Source: Chromatiales bacterium
Lineage (GTDB): Bacteria > Pseudomonadota > Gammaproteobacteria > UBA6429 > Thiohalophilaceae
Length of the DNA stretch: 9,275 nucleotides
NCBI GenBank assembly: GCA_027001895.1
Contig: JALTLP010000375.1
Span: 1-9,275 of the forward strand
Direction of reading: 5' to 3'
The notes beneath the pieces were generated by a model, which saw nothing but the letters and a program-made list of their open reading frames with translations, was not told the DNA's origin and did not search any database. A program made the position numbers and the translations under genes. This document shows positions 1 to 5,836 of the stretch, piece by piece; within the stretch, counting starts at the first letter, position 1, and each line of letters starts with the position of its first letter.

Positions 1-1055
1 GTTTTCATTAACTGGCTGGCAACCATTCTTTTTACAAACATCGGTAATCTTTCCATCAGGTCAGGGGCGGGCTGGTGCTGGCCGAAGCGTTGCTCCATTG
101 CCTGTGTATAGGCAGACAATGCTGTTGCGCTGTAGTTGTTTTTACAGTCACGAATAACATTGGCAGCGAGAATCGCAGACTCTATTGCCGGGCGAATACC
201 TTCACCGCTTTGTGGGTAGGCCAGGCCGGCGGCATCACCAATAAGCAACACGTTATCGTCCACCATGTTGCGAATAGCATGTGGATAAAGCAGATAGGCG
301 TGGCCGGCAAATTTTTCAGATATGTCTGCGGGTATCTTCCCCTGTTGTTTAAGTTGCTCACAAAAGGCCCGGACATGACTGGTAAGTTTACTTTTATCTT
401 CACGCCCCAGCCCAACATTAAGGTAATCTCCCTTGCGAAAGACCCAGCCGTAACCGGCAAGGTCGGGAGTAAAGAATAGTTCGGGAACTTCTTCTTTTAT
501 TGAGCAGTTCGCTTTTTGTTCTTCGTTTAATTTAAACTCGACTTCCTGTGCGGCAACGGCAAGTTCGCTTACGCCTTTGGAACCGATAGCTCGGGCAACC
601 GGGCAAAAGTGACCGCCAGCACCCACTACCAGTTTAGCATTGTATTTATCATTAACCCGCCAGCCATCGGTCGTTTTTTCCATGCCATTAAAGGATTCGC
701 CAAGGATAAGTTCGGCTTCGCAGCGTTGTAACAGATAATTATCGAATTCAATACGGCGAATACCGTAGCTAACCGGTTCACCTTCGTAATGTGATTCAAC
801 CTGTTTTTGCCCAAGCTGACTTATTTTAAAACCTGAAATTTTTTGTAACACCCGGCCGTTAGCATAGTCATCGAGATCGATATTGAGCACGCGCATAACT
901 TCGGGGGTGACCCAGCCGGCACAAATTTTTTGTCGAGGAAAGGTTTGTTTATCAACAATACCAATAGTAAGGCCACTGTCTTTTAACGCATAGGCTAAAG
1001 TGGAACCGGCAGGCCCTCCACCAATAATCAGCACATCAAAGGATTGTGTTGCCAT
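1..1055 (-). CDS. FAD-dependent oxidoreductase, geranylgeranyl reductase family (C-terminus outside window)
   Basis: An open frame of 351 codons runs from the ATG at 1055 to the left edge without a stop, so the C-terminus is missing (family members are usually near 400 residues). Seen in the translation: an N-terminal Rossmann FAD-binding motif IGGGPAG at residues 11-17, a KICAGWVTP segment near residue 47 (equivalent to the KPCGG segment of the family), a GYGWVFRKGDYLNVGLG block near 200-215, and the second FAD motif GDAAG at 273-277. This order is typical of geranylgeranyl-reductase/CbrA-like flavoproteins, which reduce C=C bonds or carry out related redox steps at membranes. The start codon overlaps the stop of the upstream methyltransferase by one base (TGATG) and has no good Shine-Dalgarno, which points to translational coupling. 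The substrate is unknown. From its partner I infer a fatty-acyl or other lipid chain. Confidence 0.85.
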   Translation of the reverse strand, partial: MATQSFDVLIIGGGPAGSTLAYALKDSGLTIGIVDKQTFPRQKICAGWVTPEVMRVLNIDLDDYANGRVLQKISGFKISQLGQKQVESHYEGEPVSYGIRRIEFDNYLLQRCEAELILGESFNGMEKTTDGWRVNDKYNAKLVVGAGGHFCPVARAIGSKGVSELAVAAQEVEFKLNEEQKANCSIKEEVPELFFTPDLAGYGWVFRKGDYLNVGLGREDKSKLTSHVRAFCEQLKQQGKIPADISEKFAGHAYLLYPHAIRNMVDDNVLLIGDAAGLAYPQSGEGIRPAIESAILAANVIRDCKNNYSATALSAYTQAMEQRFGQHQPAPDLMERLPMFVKRMVASQLMK

Positions 1056-2449
1056 CAGCTGGTTTCTAACGATTCAGCTTTGTTGTGTGCAGCGCCTGTA
1101 TTTTTTAGCTGTGGCGCATCAACTGCATCGAGTTCATACACGTGTTCACGTGACCATGGTATAAAATTATTTTCAGTATGACTGAATACGACCTGGAATA
1201 ATTGCAGTTCGCCAACATCGAAGGCAGCCTTGGAACCATGCAGGTAGAGTTTCCAGGCTTTGTAAAATTCCTCATCCATCATTGAGGTGATTTCTTCTTC
1301 ATGGTTTTCGTAACGAATAATCCAGTCCTGTAATGTTCTGGAATAATGTAAACGAATATTTTCAACATCGAGTGTTGTTAGTTCATTCGGCTCAAAAATA
1401 TTCATCATCTCGCTTAAGGTCGGTGGGCAGGCACCGGGGAATATACGTCGTTCAATCCAGGCGTTCATTGGTCCACTAATGACCCGGCCAATGCTGTGTA
1501 CCAGTCCACGACCATTGGGTTTGAGACTGCGCTTAATAACTTCACCGAGTTCCCTGTAGTCACGTTTGGCAACATGTTCGAGCATACCTACAGAAACAAA
1601 TACGTCGAATTTGCCCTGGATATTGCGGTAGTCTTCCAGCACATATTCAACTTTATCGGTAAGGCCTTCGTAAAGCGCACGTTGTTTGGCGTACTTCACC
1701 TGTTCTTTGGAAATATTATAAGCGGTTACCTTCACGCCATAGTGTTTTGCCATAAAGCGTGCCAGGCCACCCCAACCACAACCGGCTTCGACAACTGTAT
1801 CACCCGGTTTAAGCTGTAATTTGCGACAAATATGATGCAGCTTGGCAACCTGCGCCTGCTCCAGCGTCATATTAGCCTGCGGGTAGTAGGCACAGGTGTA
1901 TTGCATTTCTTCGTTATCGAGCCAGAGTTTGTAAAAGTCATTACCGATATCGTAGTGGTGGTAAATATTTTCTTTGGCCTTGTCGAAGGAATTAAAAATC
2001 CGACGGTGTCCCAGCCACAGAATAAGCTGGCGTAACCAACTGCCTTTACCGCGGCCATAAATACCACGGTAAATCTCAGCCATAAAATCAGCGAGGTTTC
2101 CTTCAAAACTAACCCGGCCAGAACTGTACAGGTCGCCCCAATGCAGTTCAGGATCGGCAATGGTTTTTAACAGTGCACCGCGATCATGGTAGACCAGTAC
2201 GCCGATCGGGTTAGAGCAAGGTGGCGTCACTTCAACACCGTCCCATAAACTGATACGTACAGGTGGGCTGCCAACGACTTCAATCATTTTGCGGGTTAGC
2301 CAGCGATCCAGCGGGGTAACATTGGCATAAAGTGGCTCAGGTAAGTTTTTTGCAGCTTCACTTTTTACTGAATTTGGGGTTTCGTTGCTGGAATTAGTCG
2401 TTGCAACATCTGAATATTGTTGTTGTTTTAGCTGGTGATGTGTCTTCAT
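1055..2449 (-). CDS. cfa: Cyclopropane-fatty-acyl-phospholipid synthase family SAM methyltransferase
   Basis: This 464-residue protein transfers a methylene or methyl group from S-adenosylmethionine to the double bond of unsaturated acyl chains in membrane phospholipids. Residues 1-38 are a hydrophilic, low-complexity extension. An N-terminal lipid-binding domain follows to about 160, then the methyltransferase domain: YDIGNDFYKLWLD (166-178), QYTCAYY with Cys186, the SAM-binding EAGCGWGG (221-228), SVGMLEHV with Glu291, HSIG with His318 and Ile320, and LHYSRTL with Tyr369. These match the bicarbonate and active-site residues of E. coli Cfa (C139, E239, H266, I268, Y317), so it should be active. 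A short purine stretch sits almost against the ATG, which is an unusually tight ribosome-site spacing. The gene is the first of a two-gene minus-strand unit with the flavoprotein downstream. The product could be a cyclopropane or a methyl-branched chain, and sequence alone does not decide. Confidence 0.92.
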   Translation of the reverse strand: MKTHHQLKQQQYSDVATTNSSNETPNSVKSEAAKNLPEPLYANVTPLDRWLTRKMIEVVGSPPVRISLWDGVEVTPPCSNPIGVLVYHDRGALLKTIADPELHWGDLYSSGRVSFEGNLADFMAEIYRGIYGRGKGSWLRQLILWLGHRRIFNSFDKAKENIYHHYDIGNDFYKLWLDNEEMQYTCAYYPQANMTLEQAQVAKLHHICRKLQLKPGDTVVEAGCGWGGLARFMAKHYGVKVTAYNISKEQVKYAKQRALYEGLTDKVEYVLEDYRNIQGKFDVFVSVGMLEHVAKRDYRELGEVIKRSLKPNGRGLVHSIGRVISGPMNAWIERRIFPGACPPTLSEMMNIFEPNELTTLDVENIRLHYSRTLQDWIIRYENHEEEITSMMDEEFYKAWKLYLHGSKAAFDVGELQLFQVVFSHTENNFIPWSREHVYELDAVDAPQLKNTGAAHNKAESLETS

Positions 2450-2473
2450 TCCCTATATCTCGCTTCGTAAAAC

Positions 2474-2503
2474 TTAATATTGAAGTAGCAGCCTAAACAG
2501 TAA
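2474..2503 (-). promoter_or_regulatory. Weak candidate sigma-70 promoter for the cfa-flavoprotein unit
   Basis: Read on the minus strand, TTACTG (2503-2498) and TATTAA (2479-2474) are separated by 18 bases, about 25 bases upstream of the cfa start. Each hexamer is only a partial match, and the call rests on position more than on sequence. The remainder of 2504-2590 shows no clear regulatory motif. Confidence 0.25.
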
Positions 2504-2590
2504 CTTAACTCCTGGCAGGACACAAGACATACACTGTAAATCTGGGGTTTCTGGCACAACCTGGTTAATATGCCTGGGTAAAAGTATTAA

Positions 2591-2624
2591 TTGAATTGAT
2601 TTTGCTAATGAGAATAATTATCAT
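2591..2624 (+). promoter_or_regulatory. Putative promoter of the iron-binding protein gene, overlapped by the Fur box
   Basis: Two overlapping readings are possible. In one, TTGAAT (2591-2596) is followed after 16 bases by AATAAT (2613-2618). In the other, TTGATT (2596-2601) is followed after 17 bases by TATCAT (2619-2624). In both, the -10 region lies within the Fur operator, the arrangement expected for iron-dependent repression by blocking RNA polymerase. The start codon lies about 65 bases downstream. Confidence 0.5.
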
Positions 2625-2625
2625 T
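2607..2625. promoter_or_regulatory. Fur box (iron-responsive operator)
   Basis: TGAGAATAATTATCA at 2609-2623 matches the 7-1-7 Fur consensus TGATAATNATTATCA at all but one position, and the dyad extends outward by AA/TT. Fur with Fe(II) binds such sites and represses iron-uptake genes. The site is in the divergent region between cfa and an Fe(III)-binding protein gene. It is about 60 bases from the latter and 157 bases from the former, so the binding-protein gene is the likely target. Confidence 0.82.
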
Positions 2626-2686
2626 AACATCTGTAAAAGACAGTGCGGGCTGACTTCGTCATTATTTTATATAGAGTAGGTGTTAC

Positions 2687-3736
2687 ATGCTTAATAATTT
2701 TTTAAAAAAGCACGGCTTCTTATCATTTTTGACGGCGTTGCTATTGTTAACTTCATTCATATATAAGCCGGTGGCATTCAGTGCAGAACCAGCCGAGCTA
2801 GTTATTTATTCAGGTCGCAGCGAAAAATTTGTAAAACCGGTTGTCGAGGCATTTACAAAAGCCAGTGGCATTAAAGCCGTTATTCATACGAGTAGTTCAA
2901 CGTCATTACTTAAAAAACTCAGGCAAGAGAAAAAAAGAACCGTTGCGGATATTTTCATTAGTAACGATGCCGGTAATCTGCAGCGTGGTAATAAAATGGG
3001 TTTGTTTGCTCCTGTCACCAATAAAATCGCCTCGGTTATCAGCCCACAATTTCGTGGTAAAGATAATAACTGGTTAGGTTTGTCGGCGCGCGCAAGGGTG
3101 CTGGTTGTTAATACAAAGGCAAAAGATATTGATTTTATTCAATCGGTATTTGATATGGCCGACCCACGTCTTAAAGGTAAAATTGCTATTACCCATAGCA
3201 GTAGTGAGAGTTTCATTGCAGCAGTAACTGTTTATATGCTATCGGCAGGAAAGCAACCTACGCGTAAATGGCTGGAAGGTTTAAAGAAAAACAGTAAAGG
3301 TCGTGTTTACAACAAGCACAGCAAAATTGTTAAGGCAGTTGCTAAAGGTATAAAGCGGGTTGGTCTGGTTAATCATTACTACATTTATAGCTATTTAAAC
3401 AAACATCCGAATGCGCCAATACGTATTTTAATTCCCGATCAAAAGCAGGTTAAAGACAGGCCGGCAGGTATTGCCTGGAATATTGCGGGTGCGGCGATTA
3501 CCCACTATAGCAAGCACAAAGATCTGGCAATGCAGTTTATGGCTTTTGTTAGCTCGGTCGAAGGCCAGAAAATTTTTGCCGAAGTAAACCGCGAGTATCC
3601 AACACGCAAAGATGTTCCCGCCGCTGCCATGCTACCAAAAGCGGACAGCTTTAAAGCTGCGCCGGTATCAATGTATAAACTGGGCGAACAACGTAGCGCA
3701 ACCATCGACCTGATTGAATCAGTCGGTATGCCATAA
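2687..3736 (+). CDS. Periplasmic Fe(III)-binding protein of an ABC importer (FbpA/FutA-type)
   Basis: This 349-residue extracellular solute-binding protein family 1 member would capture ferric iron in the periplasm and deliver it to an ABC permease. It begins with a signal peptide: KK at 7-8, hydrophobic stretch 11-26, and cleavage somewhere near residues 30-33. The mature part opens with VIYSGRSEKFVKPVVEAF, the characteristic start of iron-binding members. It also has ADIFISNDAG (87-96), an adjacent Tyr pair at 231-232 in GLVNHYYIY (the position of the paired iron-ligand tyrosines of FbpA and FutA), and NREYP near 301-305. A Fur box lies just upstream, which supports iron as substrate. No permease or ATPase gene is in the window, so it is an orphan here and must use a transporter encoded elsewhere. 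Ribosome site: AGTAGGTG before the ATG. Specificity for iron over another metal or anion is inferred. Confidence 0.87.
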   Translation: MLNNFLKKHGFLSFLTALLLLTSFIYKPVAFSAEPAELVIYSGRSEKFVKPVVEAFTKASGIKAVIHTSSSTSLLKKLRQEKKRTVADIFISNDAGNLQRGNKMGLFAPVTNKIASVISPQFRGKDNNWLGLSARARVLVVNTKAKDIDFIQSVFDMADPRLKGKIAITHSSSESFIAAVTVYMLSAGKQPTRKWLEGLKKNSKGRVYNKHSKIVKAVAKGIKRVGLVNHYYIYSYLNKHPNAPIRILIPDQKQVKDRPAGIAWNIAGAAITHYSKHKDLAMQFMAFVSSVEGQKIFAEVNREYPTRKDVPAAAMLPKADSFKAAPVSMYKLGEQRSATIDLIESVGMP

Positions 3737-3826
3737 ATATCAGGCTGTCTTTAAGCTTCACTTGCGTTGAACCAAAAAAATCTGCAAGGGTCGTACATGG
3801 ATGTCATTATCATAAGGAACGAAACA

Positions 3827-4312
3827 ATGGTCAACCAATCTACAATTCGTGCATTTGTTATTTTTCTGTTATTCACACCCGTGCTTGTGCATGCTGCTGA
3901 TAATGCTTTATGGGGTGGTGCTACTGTTAAAAAAATTACCTACAAGCCACAAAAGGTGGTTTATGACGTCAATGTTCAAACTTTACATGCAATGAATGGT
4001 GTCCTGGATCGGGCCAGCTTTTTAAGCAAGATAACCGGCGCCGATCCTTTTGATAGCTCGATCATACTGGTTTTGCATGGCCCGGAAATTGAGCTTTTTG
4101 CCAGAAAAAATTATCAAAAATACAAAAAGCTGGTACACCGGGCACAAAGCCTGGTACAGGGTGAAGTGTTAAAAATAAGAATGTGTAAACTGGCCGCCGA
4201 AGGGTTGGGTTTTGAACCCAAAGACATTCATGGGTTTATTAAAATGGTGCCGATGGGCGATGCAGAAATTATTCGCCTGCAAAATGAAGAAAATCATGCC
4301 TATATGCAGTAA
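3827..4312 (+). CDS. Secreted DsrE/DsrF-like small protein
   Basis: This is a 161-residue protein. I chose the ATG at 3827 because AAGGA lies eight bases upstream and because it gives a clean signal peptide (hydrophobic 9-20, cleavage near VHA-ADN at 23-24). Longer in-frame starts (TTG 3767, ATG 3797) would bury that signal. The mature part resembles the DsrE-like fold: VVYDVN at about 44-49, a SSIILVLHGPEIELF strand-loop region at 77-91, one conserved-position Cys120 in IRMCKLAAEGLGF, and a C-terminal IIRLQNEENHAYM. DsrE-family proteins act in sulfur transfer or related redox chemistry through such a Cys, but the exported single-Cys subfamily has no settled function. It lies 90 bases after the iron-binding protein gene on the same strand with no strong terminator between them, so it may share the Fur-controlled transcript. 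Confidence 0.75.
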   Translation: MVNQSTIRAFVIFLLFTPVLVHAADNALWGGATVKKITYKPQKVVYDVNVQTLHAMNGVLDRASFLSKITGADPFDSSIILVLHGPEIELFARKNYQKYKKLVHRAQSLVQGEVLKIRMCKLAAEGLGFEPKDIHGFIKMVPMGDAEIIRLQNEENHAYMQ

Positions 4313-4344
4313 ATTCTTTAATAATTGTTAACTAATTGAATTAT

Positions 4345-4363
4345 AAAGCTATTGCAGCTTTTT
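4345..4363 (+). terminator. Weak intrinsic terminator after the DsrE-like gene
   Basis: AAAGCT (4345-4350) and AGCTTT (4356-4361) form a six-base stem with a five-base loop, followed by a short T run. The stem is AT-rich, so termination is probably partial. Confidence 0.4.
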
Positions 4364-4399
4364 CTGTAAAAATGCTGTTAATATGTGCAATATCAGTGC

Positions 4400-4428
4400 T
4401 TGGTTTTCAGTGCTTAAGCGACTAAAAT
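4400..4428 (+). promoter_or_regulatory. Putative promoter of the glycine cleavage operon
   Basis: TTGGTT (4400-4405) is followed after exactly 17 bases by TAAAAT (4423-4428), a five-of-six match to the -10 consensus. The predicted transcription start, about 4435, coincides with the first base of the riboswitch P0 helix, which supports this placement. The -35 is poor, so an activator may be involved. The rest of 4313-4434 shows only the weak terminator. Confidence 0.5.
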
Positions 4429-4434
4429 GCAGCT

Positions 4435-4665
4435 TCAACGTTATGTTCTGTGGGAGAGAATCTGGTATTAAGTGAGTGCTTACTTACGCCAGGGCACCGA
4501 AGGCGCAACCCGCTCGGAATCGCTCAGGTAAAAGGACCGCAGGATAAAAGTTGACTCTGGAGAGATTCAGCTAATGCTATACCTTATATATAGGCCAGTT
4601 CAGAATATATAAGACGATTAGCCAGAACGCCGAAGGGGCTTAAGCTCTCAGGTTTCAGGACAGAG
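4435..4665 (+). promoter_or_regulatory. Tandem glycine riboswitch (gcvT motif, two aptamers)
   Basis: Leader P0: TCAAC (4435-4439) pairs with GTTGA (4550-4554) in the inter-aptamer linker, the known leader-linker (kink-turn) helix. Aptamer I: P1 CTGTGG (4448-4453) with CCGCAG (4537-4542), P2 beginning GAGAG, a P3 hairpin closed by CTGG/CCAG, then the conserved CACCGAAGG (4496-4503 region) and CTCAGGTAAAAGGACCGC. Aptamer II: P1 CTCTG (4555-4559) with CAGAG (4661-4665), P2 GGAGAG with CTCTCAGG, and GCCGAAGGGGC (4629-4639) plus GGACAGAGG. Its P3 is long: GCTAAT (4570-4575) with ATTAGC (4617-4622), and further out CTTATATAT (4583-4591) with ATATATAAG (4605-4613). The tandem motif senses glycine and usually turns on glycine cleavage genes, exactly what lies downstream. 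Confidence 0.95.
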
Positions 4666-4729
4666 GGGCGACAAAAGTATATGCCAGTGCCGACAGGCCA
4701 GTGCGTGTATTTTTGTCGCCCTTTTTTTT
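4666..4729 (+). terminator. Intrinsic terminator forming the riboswitch expression platform
   Basis: Bases 4666-4684 pair with 4703-4721 in an uninterrupted 19-bp stem (GGGCGACAAAA with TTTTGTCGCCC at its base, three G-U pairs higher up). An apical GCC/GGC mini-stem and eight T's (4722-4729) complete it. The stem starts immediately after the 3' strand of aptamer II P1, and the preceding AGAG could pair into the U-tract, so ligand-stabilised P1 and the extended terminator base compete. The lipA ribosome site (about 4744) lies beyond the hairpin, so control should be by transcription termination. I did not find a clear separate antiterminator strand. Confidence 0.85.
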
Positions 4730-4758
4730 GCCCAAAATTAACCAGGTAGCCCGTTTTA

Positions 4759-5676
4759 ATGACAACGCATTCTGTAAAACCCGTGTTTGATTTTTCAGAC
4801 CAACCCAACAGCAGTCGTATGCCGTTGTGGATTCGTCAGTCGCTGGGAAAGAATTCCACTTATGCACAAACCTCAAAAACGGTTCATGGCAATACCCTGC
4901 ATACGGTTTGCGAAGAAGCGCGTTGCCCGAATATTGGTGAATGCTGGAGTAACGGCACGGCTACTTTTATGATTTTAGGTGATACCTGCACCCGTGCCTG
5001 CGGGTTTTGTGCCGTTAAAACGGGCAAACCCAGCTGGTTTGATAAACAGGAAGGCCAGCGGGTTGCCGATGCGTCGATAAAGATGGGGCTGGATTATGTT
5101 GTTGTAACCTGTGTCAACCGTGACGATTTAGACGACGGTGGCGCATCGGTTTTTGCTGACACCATTATTGCCTTGCGTAAAGGTAAGGCGGATATGGGGA
5201 TAGAACTACTCACCTCTGATTTTCATCGTAAACAGGAGCTTGCAGTCGAAATTATTATGGGTGCTTTAAACCAGGTGCGTAGTGATAGCCTGGATACCCA
5301 GATGGTGTGGGGACATAACATTGAAACCGTGCCATCACTGTATAAAACAGTACGCAAAGGTTCGGACTATAAACGTAGTCTGGACTTACTTGAGATTGCT
5401 GCTGTGCAAGATAAAGTTGAAGCCAAGTCGGCGATAATGCTGGGTGTGGGTGAACAACGTAACGAAGTGATACAGGTTTTAAAAGATTTGCGTTCTGTTG
5501 GCGTGCATCGACTGGCCATGGGGCAGTATCTGCGACCCAGTCGTTACCACCTGCCGGTGCAACGTTATTTAGAACCGGCAGAGTTTACCGAGTATGAACA
5601 CGAAGCAAAAGAATTAGGTTTTAGTTGGGTTAAATGTGGGCCGATGGTTCGTTCATCTTACCACGCTCATGAATGA
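4759..5676 (+). CDS. lipA: Lipoyl synthase (radical SAM), divergent
   Basis: This 305-residue enzyme inserts two sulfur atoms into octanoyl groups on lipoyl domains, here most likely GcvH. All iron-sulfur ligands are visible: the auxiliary-cluster motif CEEARCPNIGEC (Cys51, 56, 62), the radical-SAM motif CTRACGFC (Cys77, 81, 84), and the C-terminal RSSYHA (298-303), whose Ser also binds the auxiliary cluster. The family block HTVCEEARCPN...GTATFMILGD is intact. Several otherwise highly conserved positions differ from the common bacterial form: TCVNRDDLDDGG for TSVDRDDLxDGG, SDFHRK for PDFRG, WGHNIETVP for FNHNLETVP with extra residues before it (about 168-182), and AKSAIMLGVGE for TKSGLMVGLGE. 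It looks like a distinct LipA subgroup rather than the housekeeping copy. It is first in the glycine-riboswitch transcript. The ribosome site AGG (4744-4746) is weak and distant. Confidence 0.9.
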   Translation: MTTHSVKPVFDFSDQPNSSRMPLWIRQSLGKNSTYAQTSKTVHGNTLHTVCEEARCPNIGECWSNGTATFMILGDTCTRACGFCAVKTGKPSWFDKQEGQRVADASIKMGLDYVVVTCVNRDDLDDGGASVFADTIIALRKGKADMGIELLTSDFHRKQELAVEIIMGALNQVRSDSLDTQMVWGHNIETVPSLYKTVRKGSDYKRSLDLLEIAAVQDKVEAKSAIMLGVGEQRNEVIQVLKDLRSVGVHRLAMGQYLRPSRYHLPVQRYLEPAEFTEYEHEAKELGFSWVKCGPMVRSSYHAHE

Positions 5677-5781
5677 TAAGAGGCTAGATAACAGTGTTAA
5701 AACTCTCCTTAAAATGCTCACTTACTAATGTAAGCTCCATTTTTGCGTCGTGTTTTGCCTTGTCCTCTAGCCTCTTATCAT
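5673..5781. repeat. Hairpin-forming interspersed repeat, copy 1 (lipA-gcvT junction)
   Basis: The 16-base arms ATGATAAGAGGCTAGA (5673-5688) and TCTAGCCTCTTATCAT (5766-5781) are perfect inverted repeats, and the left arm includes the lipA stop codon. The internal core 5696-5763 (68 bases) matches 7552-7619 at 61 of 68 positions without gaps, in the same orientation. A small inner hairpin CTTAC/GTAAG sits in the middle. It resembles a REP- or MITE-like non-autonomous element. In the mRNA it would fold into a long hairpin between two operon genes. There is no T run, so it is not a standard terminator. Confidence 0.85.
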
Positions 5782-5836
5782 CCATTGAAATGAATCGGGT
5801 TAGTATTAAAAAATATAAAGTTAAGGATATTTAATT

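Noticed and set aside
75..479. 134-codon open frame on the plus strand
   Set aside because: It is antisense to the flavoprotein gene, is rich in Cys and shadow-like in composition, and has no recognisable domain.
1496..2160. Several open frames of 67-107 codons opposite or within cfa
   Set aside because: They overlap the conserved methyltransferase domain and have no family features of their own.
3767..3826. A longer start (TTG 3767 or ATG 3797) for the DsrE-like gene
   Set aside because: It would put 10-20 residues before the signal peptide, whereas the ATG at 3827 has AAGGA at ideal spacing.
4584..4876. Two minus-strand open frames of about 74 codons
   Set aside because: They cover the riboswitch, terminator and lipA start, all better explained on the plus strand.
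5673..5781. Rho-independent terminator between lipA and gcvT
   Set aside because: The inverted arms are far apart and no T run follows the right arm. The downstream genes belong to the same pathway.
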